A DNA stretch of 64,000 bases from Volvox africanus (Eukaryota; Chlorophyta; Chlorophyceae; Chlamydomonadales; Volvocaceae), in the NCBI GenBank assembly GCA_030268105.1, contig BSDZ01000015.1, positions 1,196,001 through 1,260,000 on the forward strand. Direction: 5' to 3'. The notes beneath the pieces are model-generated. The model was not told where the DNA came from, did not search any database, and worked only from the letters and a program-made list of their open reading frames with translations. Position 1 is the stretch's first letter, and each line of letters opens with the position of its first letter. Below are positions 48,601 to 58,742 of this stretch, piece after piece. The position numbers and the translations under genes were made by a program.

Positions 48601-50595
48601 GGCTGTCACCATCACCAGCCGAGGCATTCATGTTGTTGTCACCCTTGTGGGACCGAGCAGTAGCAGTAACAGTTGCAGCAGCAGCAGCAGCAGCAGCAGT
48701 TCCACGGGATCGGGCGGGTCTTCTTGCAGTACCGGCTGTCATTATTGGCATGAGGCCCTGCCTTAAGCCCATGTATCGAACGGATCCAGTGTTTTGGTAT
48801 AGCACGGTGCGGCCATCAGCCGACAGCAGCGTGACGCTGCTGGGTAGCCTCGACAACGCCGTCAGGCAGCGATGAAACTGCTCATGCATCGCACGCACGC
48901 CATCGGACAAACCGTAACGCAGCATGACAGCTGCGAGGATCTGGGGTTGGGGCGGCTGCTGCTGTTGTTGCAGCTTCCGTAGCTCTGGTAGGATTTCATT
49001 ATTACTTGCGTGATTTTGTTGCTGTTGAGGGTCAGTAGCTATAGTAGACGTACTTGCTGCAGCATCCACTGCTCGCCGAACAATCACGGGGTAGATCGTC
49101 AGAGGCAGTAAGAGCCGTGTGGTTGAGTCCGGCAGGGGGTGCTGAACAATTATGGGGTGAGCAGCACCAATGCCGCTAATCACACCAGCAGGGTGCAGCG
49201 AGACCGGACCCGTCCACATTCCCAGGCCCATCCCCACAGCCGCTGTGCCCTCCACAAGTGAGATGCAGATGTCTTTCAGTGCGGCGAGTAAGAGGGGCTC
49301 TGAGGTGAGCAGCTCCGCCAACAGGGCCTCATAATGGGCCGGGCTGGGACAGCAGAGTAGTGAGCGGAGTGCAGTGTTAGCATAACGAGGTAGAAGCCTG
49401 TGGATGGGGAGATAGAATAGATAGATGTGGACCGGGGGACCGGGGGACCGGGGGACATTCAAGGGGATCGGATGTAGATAGCTAGCTACGTGGAATGGAG
49501 TTGTGGGCAGATAGGAAATAGGAAGGAAAATTTTGTGCTGCTGCTGCGGGGACGCATGGGAAGATCAACACAGAGATGAGATGATGTGCACCTTCGTACA
49601 ACTTCATTATTGCTTGCTTGGTTTGGTTCTAACATTCAGTATAGAGGAACGATCGATAGATAGATGAAAGCATTGATGCGATATGCACGCACGCACTTCG
49701 CTCCCAGCATCAGGGTTATAAGGCAGGGCGAGGAAAACGAGCAGATGGCAGAGCAGACGGCAGAGATACATGTGTCGCGTGGGGGGGGGCCTAAAGACGC
49801 GCATGTCTGGTGTGGGTTCCTGGGCTAGATAGCTTCCCCGTCTGTACCTTACATGTATGGATGTATGCATGCATGACCCGCATCGATATATCTTGCATGT
49901 AGACGTACGACATATCTTGCATGCCCCTCGCGCTATGTCACCGCAAATCAGCTATCTCTCCATCCCTACCGGGACCACCAAACGCTAGTTGGTGTTGCCT
50001 CATATATGTGAAGGTTCGCAATACTGCTGACCTACCTGACTGCCCGACAATTTCTGTAAGCGGCATGCATCGCTCGTCTGCACACGTCAAACGATTCATG
50101 TGGAAGCACGCCGCAGAAATTAATGTTCAGATAAATTCCCTGCGATGACTTAAATCGTTCGAGTAATGTGAGCCCAAGTTTGGCGCACTCGCACTCTGCA
50201 CCGACGAACTCCAGAAGCACAACCGGGTCGTCTCCATTAACCAATTCTGTATAACAAAAGATCCCATATGCTTAATTGGAACATGTGAGATGTCAAAAGA
50301 GGTTGAAGTGCAACCTGGACGACTCAACAAATTTTATAAGCCTACCTGCAGTGGTGCAAAGGGGATGTATCCCTCCGCCTGAGCGTCGCATCGGAAGATT
50401 AACATTCTGCCTTTTGGGTTGCGACGGTTGAGACCAAATACCCTGGTCTTGGTTTGGCGCATGCAGCTGCTGCTGGCCTCCCGTTTCTTTACTGGAGTCT
50501 CCCTGTCGCACACCAGCAGTAGGTTGCGATTCATGGTGCTGTTGGCGCGTTGCAGCGCCAATGCAGCGACTAAAAAAACGCCCAAGAATTCCCAT
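36298..50595 (-). CDS. PAS-linked class III guanylyl cyclase (16 exons, about 2060 residues)
   Basis: Minus-strand exons: 50595-50346, 50246-50036, 49397-48011, 47029-45930, 43708-43196, 42989-41808, 41301-40818, 40617-40579, 40391-40303, 39884-39755, 39234-39132, 38426-38379, 38034-37919, 37619-37476, 37144-37034, 36573-36298. Every phase matches, and the 6183 nt are open. A PAS-like core ([20 protein letters not shown]) lies near residue 350. A second PAS ([12 protein letters not shown] ... [12 protein letters not shown]) precedes the catalytic domain from about residue 1796. Metal-binding aspartates sit in [10 protein letters not shown] and [12 protein letters not shown]. Glu in YKVETIGD and Cys in [11 protein letters not shown] are the guanine-selecting residues, so GTP to cGMP is inferred. 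No transmembrane helix was evident. The start MGILGRFF carries Gly2 and Cys12, a possible acylation site. The middle 1200 residues are low-complexity. Confidence 0.88.
36583..36697. repeat. (GATA)n microsatellite at the last cyclase 3' splice site
   Basis: About 24 GATA units, read as CTAT on the gene strand. They end about 10 bases before the acceptor at 36574-36575 (CTCGTACGCAG), so the array forms the pyrimidine-containing tract of the final intron. Confidence 0.95.
43790..44189 (+). mobile_element. TRIM retrotransposon, copy A
   Basis: 400 bp. Two 104-bp LTRs (43790-43893, 44086-44189; TGTAGTATCC...GATACAACA) flank a 192-bp non-coding interior. The interior begins with TGGTATCGAGCAGG, which resembles an initiator-Met tRNA primer site, and ends with a GAGGGGGAATACT purine tract. 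The target duplication ATGTA is at 43785-43789 and 44190-44194. It lies in cyclase intron 4, about 80 bases upstream (by coordinate) of exon 43708-43196. Confidence 0.93.
44523..44920 (-). mobile_element. TRIM retrotransposon, copy B (opposite orientation)
   Basis: 398 bp. LTRs at 44523-44626 and 44818-44920 with the same interior as copy A in reverse. A perfect target duplication AAAAC flanks it at 44518-44522 and 44921-44925. The two copies are 333 bases apart and form a large inverted repeat inside one cyclase intron. Confidence 0.93.
45314..45541 (-). other. orphan coding-like stretch inside cyclase intron 4
   Basis: A minus-strand frame contains [19 protein letters not shown] followed by [19 protein letters not shown] and a stop. 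The composition is protein-like (mixed charged, aromatic, paired Cys), unlike the surrounding repeat translations. No splice phase joins it to the cyclase. It may be a decayed transposon or gene fragment; family unknown. Confidence 0.35.
47094..47401 (+). mobile_element. solo LTR of the Gypsy family in cyclase intron 3
   Basis: 308 bp, from TGTTGTATTACGG to GGGTGATACAACA. It is homologous to the LTRs at 29737 and 34238 in the reverse sense. The target duplication CATGG is at 47089-47093 and 47402-47406. Internal sequence was lost by LTR-LTR recombination. Confidence 0.92.
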
Positions 50596-52821
50596 CACCC
50601 AGCCGCCGCTGCGGTGGGAAGCACTCGCTCCGGAGGTAAGCTACCGTGAATGGCGCGAAACGAAAGGAATGATTCCTCCTTGCACAGCGCACAAAGAATT
50701 ACACCTATCTTCGAAATTATACTTTTGCACTGTGAAAAACTCCTTATCCAGTAATGTCCGTATTTTGGTTGATTCTGGTTTGTTGGGGCTGACAAATAAA
50801 GCTTCAGGTGGAAAGCTGAGGTGCATCAAATCATTTTAAACAACAAAGATAGTGTTTACGTTAGTCCATCAGTCACCTCCAGCGTCAGAGCTGTAGTAAG
50901 AGCTGACGTGTATGAGCCCCCAAGGCAGCTGCGAACCATCTTCATGAACATAACATACCGTTGCTTGCCAAAAATATCACGTCCAAGCTTTGAAAGTACA
51001 ATGGGGCCCGTTATGTTTGAGTATCGATAGTTCGATACTGACGGAATGGAAACGGGCAGAACCTTTCGGTTAGGAAGCTCAGAAGTTACGCATTGCAATT
51101 CTCAAAGACGTCAGGGAAATAAAATATGACATACAAATGTGTATTAGGTAACGCCTACTTGACTACAAACTTGAACTGGAATACATGTGCATAAGTAGCC
51201 GTTGCTGTCAACAAGTGCTAGGGGTACGAGCAAAGGTGTCCACAAAGAACTACGTCTTGCAGATGTGCATCATTAACATTGACATAATAAGCACTTGTAA
51301 TTAAGGTCAATAAGATGAGAAGTACAATGAAATATATATATGTTCCAATTGACTGCCGCATCATATTATCCCACCGCGTCTAGATAGCTGTATACAGCAT
51401 CGTGAATAGCCTGCAATTGCTCCAAGTAAGTTACATAAAATTACGTAAAAGTCGCATGAAGTTTGTTTTTGTTATGGTAAGTTATAAGACTCGCCGCAAT
51501 AATTAGGAAAGTCTACGCAACGGACGCGCCCGCAGCAGAATCATAGCACAACATGCTCGGAAAAGTACTTAGTCTTCCGGAGGACCCCAAAAACGGACCA
51601 CGTTACCGACTGCTCGGACCACTAGACGTCCTCAATTGCGTAATTGTGTGGTGTTATACGTTTTCCTTACAAATCTTTGCATGCATCCAACGGAAAGTTA
51701 ATAATGAACCACATTTATACAGCTTCACCGATATCCATCTTGCCCTAGAGAACGACTGTAGTGGAACCCTGCGCGCAAGTAAAGTATTTCCATGACCCGC
51801 AACGCTTAACAGCATTGACGATTGCTGTGAGCTTCGATCAATTCCAAAAACGTAAGCAAAGCATAACCGACCAAAAATGGCACAACACTTTCAGCGCTCG
51901 TGATGACATCATACAATGTTAATTGAGGTCCAACAGAATCTGGCGGCTGATATCTTCGTACTTAATATGCAAGAGTGTTCATGCCCGGTCGGTTGTCCGA
52001 GCTTGCATCGTTACGGCACGGCCGCTCGCTGTGACTCTCCCCTGCTTTGACATTCATCCGCAGTATGGGCAGCCTTTGTGGCTCCTCCAATTGGATCGAT
52101 CGGGTCGGTTCTTCGGATGGCTACCGAGGCTGCTGCTACAGCCCCATTTATTCATAATAAAGTGACCATGCAGAGCGGGGCTCAGCTGTATGTGTATGTC
52201 TATGTGTGTGTGTGTGTGTCTGTTCGCGCGCGCGCGCGCCCGTGCACGCGCACTGCTATCTGCAACATCTGTTCATCCGTAACATGTCTGGTCTTTCAAG
52301 CACAAGCTCGTGGAGGTAGCTGCATAACACGTCAGACGCGTGAAAGGTGGGATGGACATCCTCCCTTGGCTTACAACTTGGATAATTAGTGACTCGTCGG
52401 GGAGGTTCCAAGGCATCTCCCCCCTCTTCCAGCTTCTGGGCAAGGGTGCTTAGAGTTTTAGGGTTTTGGGGATTAGGGTTATGGTGCTTTTCCATGGAGG
52501 GACGGGAAGCTTTACTTAAGGTGAGGTGAGGAATCGATGCCCGCTGACCAAAAGACAGGTACTGGACCCCTATTTGATATTCTTGACTTCTTCAGTAATT
52601 ACGCATTCCTACGGAGGGACGTTGTGATGCTTCCCTATCCATTTGAATCGTCCATTCGATCACTTTAAGGGCTCGGGGCCCCCACACACAGTCCACACAG
52701 TTGCAAAGTTTGGCGCAATCTGTACATATGTACGATATCGCTAAGTAACGCAGCCGCAGAGTCAGGCTATACCTGTAGAGAACCCCATGATAAAGTAGTG
52801 ATAGGTAATATGTTCATACAA
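50596..52821. other. 5' flank of the cyclase and spacer
   Basis: No firm gene. The part next to 50595 should hold the cyclase 5' UTR and promoter; no clear TATA box was seen. A (GT)n/(GC)n run sits at 52202-52240 and a telomere-like TTTTAGGG-related stretch at 52453-52485. A minus-strand frame at 52256-52495 is open but unsupported. Confidence 0.5.
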
Positions 52822-53170
52822 CAGTGTTCAGGCACGACTGTTATGGCACGACTAATATGCCCCTGGAGTTCCAGGTTCTACCCCGACCGAGAGTGGGCCA
52901 AAGACCCTGAAGTTAAGGGCAGGGTGCCCCCATGTCGATGGACGGTGACGACCCCAATTAAAGTGACCTGCGAGCTGACCAGTAGCGGAGTTGACGCCTT
53001 AGTTGATTCGGCAGATTCCGCTGGATGCTGGTGGTGGGTGCTGGACCTGGGAAAACCACTGATTTCGGAGAAGTCGGCATGGGAGACTGGATGAGGGTGC
53101 CCCGAAACACCGGGGAAGGTAGGGACTGCCAGGTTAGTGGCCACGGGTGATGTACCCCCCTATCCTACAC
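52822..53170 (+). mobile_element. SINE-like dispersed repeat, copy 2
   Basis: Same start word GTTCAGGCACGACTG and same end CCTACACACA as the 16632 copy. AACAGT precedes the element and recurs after it (near 53176), a possible short target duplication. It lies about 100 bases before the DIRS-like element. Confidence 0.82.
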
Positions 53171-54487
53171 ACATAAAACAGTAGTGTTCCGTTGCACCCT
53201 CCCACCTGGGAATGCAACTTTATTTACTCCCGGCTGCAACCCTTCTAGTCCATGTCTTACCTTCAAAGACCGCCCGCTGAATACATGCATGCATAGGTGC
53301 AAAATTATGAACACGTCTTGTGTGTACCGGGAAAGGGGTATCTGTCAGTGACTTCCAGATGCATGCACCCACATAGAGGAATTGTTAGGAATTGCCCGAA
53401 TACCTTGGCCAGGGTCTAGGACGGTTAAAACCATGACTGGCAGGGTTACTCCGGGTAATATTTTATATGTTGGCTGGCGCCAGCACCACCTCCGTCCCCA
53501 CCACCTACGGACCACCGACCAGCACTCCCGCAGCCGGCGCAGACTAACTACGGACCACCCGCCAGGGCCAGGCCATGCTGTTGTTACCCACCGGCCCCTG
53601 CCACCATTGAGCTCCTGACCCCTCCCTTGGCCAAGCGGACGGTCACCGACCGGGGTCCCCGACCGGCATTCGCCCTCCTCGGCTCACTCCAAGAGGAGAT
53701 GCAGCACCCTGATGGGGCTTGGCCTCTGGGCGCCTCAGAGTCCCCGCTCCGGAACCTTATGAAACCGCGAAACGACATCCGGTCAGCCATTGCTCCGCTC
53801 ACCACCGGCTGGGGCGCCGGTGCCCTCAGCAGCGGAGGCACTTGGTTGAAGACGCTGGCCGTTGACTGCTCAGCGGCGAACGTCATGGACCTACCGGGTA
53901 CCCATTCTACGAGGGACAATGGCGTCGGCTCGCGACGTGTCTCTTGCCTCGCGAGCCCCATACCAAGTCGAAACTGAAACGTGGAGTACTAAGCAGGCTA
54001 CCGAATTGGGGGGTCCTCGCATGTATGGCTGATAACCCCAGTCAACAGGTCGCGCTGGCGCGGACCCCAGGCGCAGGGCTACGGCACGCAGGTGTCCGAA
54101 CCCGAATCGCTAGATAGCGCACATCCCCCCTGTCAAGGACTATGTACAAGTGCTCTGCAAAGGGGCCGAGCCGGAAACATGTTGTTCGGTTGGGTCCGCT
54201 AACTCAGCGAAGCCTAGCGACGTGTCGCGGAAAAGGCCCTCGAGATTCCACCGACGACGGGTGTGGTTTCAGCAAGGGTGGAACGAGCCGCGTACCTGCT
54301 AAAGTAATTGGTTGGCTCACACGTGCACGCGTGCTTATACGTGGCATTCAGTGTTGTGCTCATTGTTGGTCCATATCCCCTGTCACTTCGCTCCCGCATC
54401 AACCCAAAACGCACACCTTGTATGTGTACGAGTAAAGCATACGGCATCATAGACACGTACGACATTAGCTCACCGCGTGTATAGGAA

Positions 54488-54781
54488 TTATGTACATGGA
54501 AATGGGGTGGAGCAAGTAAAAAAGGCCGACACTACGTTGCCACCTCTAGGCTTTCCCCATCGCCGCTGGTCTCCCTCCCGCTTGCTGACGGCCGCCTTGT
54601 CGTTTGCCATCCTTGCAAGGAGGTAGGCCACAAGCGGGGCCAATGCCACCAGCTTCTTGCCCTTACAAACGGTGACCCACCGTAGTGGCAGGCGGCAATC
54701 AACGATATTCGCAATGAACTCAGCATCGGCGCCGCCACCATAGCTCCCGCCGGCGCCTGCCAGGGACGCAATCATCCCCAC
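54488..54781 (-). other. unassigned coding-like frame on the opposite strand of the DIRS-like region
   Basis: The frame contains DAEFIANIVDCRLPLRWV and KKLVALAPLVAYLLARMAND, which look like folded-protein sequence rather than a shadow translation. It opposes the recombinase direction. No family was recognised. It could be an independent gene fragment or a piece of an older inserted element. Confidence 0.35.
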
Positions 54782-56438
54782 GTCGTCAAATACTGTCTAT
54801 ATCTTACCACATATTTTGCAGTGAGCAAGCCTGCAGCAGATGAGCTTCACGTTTAGTCAGGTAAATCACTCCTTCTCAGGGCTTGTTTGGTTTCTGAGTC
54901 CCCAGGTGAGAGGGGTGTAGAGAGGGGTGTAGGGGGTGTCGAGATTGGGGTAGAGACTGATTAAAGAATTCCCGTTCCCAGGCGGCGCGAGATGTTGGGC
55001 AGGGTCTGCGGGACGAGTGCATGTCCATCCATCTGGCCAGGGGTCCTCATGGTGTGCGCTCCATTCAGAGTCATTCACTTCCCCTACTTCATCGATCACC
55101 CCCAGAGCCCTGTTTTAGGGCCCCTTGAGGTAGAGGCATCAGCAGGTCAACGATGTTTGGGTCGCCGGGCTGTCAGCGCCGCACGACAGTAGTGGCACCG
55201 CAGCACCGCACCACGGTTACAAAACGCCTGCTAACTCCAATCAAGTGTCTTGGAACTTCCAAACCTCACCACCCACCTCCCAATTCCACCGCAACTATCT
55301 GTCCGTGACAACGAACCTGGCCGCGCTCGGCCCCGCCCAGGTCGATCAGTTAGTTACTGCAATTGGGACTTATGGAGTAGTACGAACCAGCGTACGAACC
55401 AGTCGTACATGGCTTCATCTCAGACTTTGTTGTGGTCATGAACCCCATATGGCAGCCTTCGGCCCATTACCAATTCCCCCAGCTGCAGCATTAACACTTG
55501 CATGACACACCACTCTCCCGCCCAACTGCCTGACATCAACACCATCATGAAACACGCCCCCCAAGAAGGGCTCCTAAGGGCTGCCAGAGAAGCGGGACCT
55601 CGACAGCGGTGTTCACCGCGTCGAGCTGGCGACCCCCTGGCATATGGCATTTTGACATCCGCGGCTGCGCGTGATGGCGAACGACATTTTCCAGCCACGC
55701 ACGGCCATACTGCCGGGCCTTCACGTTCCCAGGCTGTTGGACAACCTGATTTATCTCTCCATCGTCCCACCACCATCCCTCAAGCTCACGATAGCCGCCC
55801 ATAAGGACCTTGACTTTTGGCACCGGGTGCCCCGCGTACCGACCCGTCGATGTGGGATGGCGTTAAGAACTGTGTCTTGGCTGACATCGCCATAATGAAG
55901 AGAGGCCCTCACCGGCCACTCCGGCCCGGCGAGACTACCTTCACCAACGCCAACAGCCAAGGTTTCGGTGCGGCTATGGGCACAGCGGAAATCCAGGGAC
56001 CCTCGTCGGGGAGGTTCTAGGAATGGTTGCACGCGCGGCTCAGCTCAGTCGAGAGACGGGGGGAAGGTTGTGTTTCCAGGGAGAGAAGCTGGTTTCGTGC
56101 GTTTGTCAGCCGCCCAGGCGCACCATTTAGGGTGTTTGCAGGGCTTTGGGCGGGTAGGCCGTTACATTCGTGGCCACAGGATCAGGAAGCCGGTGGCTAC
56201 TGGTGTTGATCGTACCGAAATTGTGTTGTTCGTCCTTCGTTCCCCACGGCCCCCTTCCAAAAGGTGTTCTGCCGTCTCGGAAGGGATTGTTCCTCTGTAT
56301 TCCGTACCTGCTCACAAACGCCGATCTGGAGGGCCGCACAGCCAACCCCTTCATGGCGCGACTGGCTGACAGGGTCATACCCTTCATGAAGGAAGGAGTA
56401 GTGGACAGTTATGCGGTGACGAGTCTCACAGACGTCAT

Positions 56439-57173
56439 TTGCTGGCTTTCGTTGGGTATGTGGTTGGGCTAGGGCGGAATGGGGGCAGTGTTCTCACCAT
56501 AGAGCAATCAGATATTAACAGAGCCCTGCCTGCTGGTCAGCCCCTTCATCGGACATCTCATGAGTCGCTACGCCCCCGTCACCGTAGATGGCATGTTGTC
56601 GGCACAGGCTACCTGACAGAGGTCATAAGGTATGAGGTATCTATCCCACCCGTGCAGGACACCTGCAATGATCGTTTGATGAAGGGAACGCTGACACAGG
56701 CTTATCGAGTACAGGTAGGGACATTATCAGCGCGCCCAGTACCTAATAATGCCCCCAGCCATGCTGGTAAACCTTGTGGTCTTGCTCGCGTGCTGGTTAG
56801 CAGGGGCAGCAAGACTAGACCACAAAGCTTACCGACAGACGAGACGTGCTCCCAAGATGCACGTTCGCTGGCCTTGGGCTTCTCTGGTATGCGTCACCGC
56901 AGTGAGGCTGCGGGCGATATCTCAGTGACGGAGGCGGGAGGGCTACGCATATCGATAACACATAGCAAGACGGGCCAAGGGGGATGGACACGTCGCTGGT
57001 CTAGGCACCAGCATCTGGCAACAAGGTTCCAATCAAAGGGATTGTTAAATACTGGACATGGGATATGTGGCCTGGGATGGCACAGCCATAGGACGTACAG
57101 CCATTTATTCCAGATTGGCAGGGTTTACCTCAGTCCATGTGTAGAGGGGCACAGCGAACGAAAACATAACTGA
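56439..57173 (+). pseudogene. tyrosine recombinase of the DIRS-like element
   Basis: An open frame of about 244 codons. FSGMRHRSEAAG fits the first catalytic Arg box, and the GGLRISITHSKTGQ stretch fits the beta-hairpin and Lys that follow. A later WHSHRTYSHLFQIGR resembles a damaged HxxR box; no clear catalytic Tyr was seen. It would catalyse integration of a circular DNA copy if intact; here it is probably inactive. Confidence 0.5.
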
Positions 57174-57365
57174 CAGGTTTTACTCCGGATAATTAGATGG
57201 TGGTTGAGCCATCATGCAGATGAAAAGGTTGTGTAAAGAAGGACCGGTTTATGGCTAGTCCTGGATACGAGGTACATAGATACGGACAGATACCGTGTAA
57301 TCTTGTCTGTCACTGCGCTGTACGGCGGAGGGTACATCACTCCAAGACCGCCCGAAGGATACTTC

Positions 57366-58742
57366 ATTTCAAATGTTCAGTAAGGATAAAATATTTTTGC
57401 AAACTTTAGGGCAACGTAGGAAGCATGTGAAACGCACCTGTGTACGATTGATTCATACGTCGCAGGACGTGACAATTGTCATAATGAGCTGTAGAAATGA
57501 TTAAGCAATGGATTATCATTGAGCCTTTACGCTTCAAGGCGCGTCGGAAACAAGTATAACCCTTCGGAACGAGTTCAAAAGGCGCAATGGTACCCGATCC
57601 CCGTCTTGTAAATTTATTTGTGCCAAATGTTATGATTAGGCTATGCTTACCGTTTAAATTTTATTTCGCGCAACGAAAATGACGGTGGCTATGACAGATA
57701 GTTCGCGTGATTGTATTTCAACAACGTCAATAGGATGAACTGCGGCCTTTAAGGGTTAGAGGATAGCATTTATTGCGGTGAATGTTTATGGGAAGCTAAC
57801 TAACCTCGGAATTTAAAAAGCTCCGAGACTGTAACGCTTGTCAACAGCTGACGTCCGAGACAAAGATGGTTGCGTCCCTCGAGCAAGCAAATTGATTCAT
57901 ATTTCAATCAAACATTAAGGTTTCTTCGCGTTGGCGGCTTCCACCTTAACGTCGCCCGCCGTTTGGTTGAAAGAATTAAGCCTACCTTCTGATTTCTGCC
58001 TGAGCAATCATCATATTTGGACATAGATTGCATACCTCTATGTATCGAAACAAGTTAGAAATGCTCGAGGACAGGTAGTTCTAGAATACTTGTCCAGCTT
58101 GCTGACCCAGACTTGCCAGCAAGCACACTTCGATCATATTGGCTAGGATTACAGTCATGTCACGGATTATGGCTATTTCTGTTGAAACATGACAGAAAGG
58201 AGGAATCGGGCAGCAGGGAGGTGAAAAGGCGGTTTGCTTAATTACAGAAAGCACAGCGAGAGAACAAATCTGAAAATCGTTATAGGGTGTAGAATCTCGG
58301 TGCTCACTTATATGGACATGATTCCGGATAATTATTCGTGCTTATGAGCTAAATACCTGTACGACACACACGGCGAACGATATCACGGATCGCTTCACCT
58401 CCCCTGTTGCAGGAATATCGGTCACTTGTAATTGCTTGTTGCTCAGGAGCGATAAAGAAGTCCAATTGCAGGGGGGACCATGTCTTTTCATGTAATGACA
58501 TGACCCTCGCACATAATGCCTCCTACAAGGCCCTGCTTTTTTGCCTGAATAAAACGTAACACAGGGTAAAAGCATTCTTCCTTTTGTTATTTGCCTTAGG
58601 TGCCCGCGTTGCAAACAACGCAACGCGTCCACCGGGTTGCAAGTTACTGTGCGGATGGGAACGGCGTTTTCTTTGACATTTCCATCCATCAACTTTTGAA
58701 GTTTGTAATTAACGGTTGACACATCTATCGCCGGCAAGCTTG
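57366..58742. other. spacer before the Ser/Thr kinase gene
   Basis: No gene seen. AT-richer sequence without long frames on the plus strand. The last few hundred bases should contain the kinase promoter and 5' UTR. An antisense frame at 58342-58827 lacks recognisable motifs. Confidence 0.5.

Larger units (their letters stand above)
53264..57365 (+). mobile_element. DIRS/Kangaroo-like tyrosine-recombinase retroelement, degenerate
   Basis: Plus-strand fragments in DIRS order. An RT-end/RNase H region (55700-56060) has LTIAAHKDLDFWHR and TFTNANSQGFGAAMG. A tyrosine-recombinase region (56600-57170) has LALGFSGMRHRSEAAGDISV and SITHSKTGQGG, the Arg-containing box and following strand of that fold. 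Same-strand repeats mark the ends: AAGACCGCCCG at about 53266 and 57345, and ACTCCGG(G/A)TAAT at about 53449 and 57182. Kangaroo of Volvox is the known algal example. Frames are broken several times, the RT core was not found, and limits are estimates. Confidence 0.5.

Noticed and set aside
52256..52495. Minus-strand exon with a KLEEGGDALEPPRRV segment
   Set aside because: A plausible acceptor and donor exist, but no adjoining exon or family match could be found.
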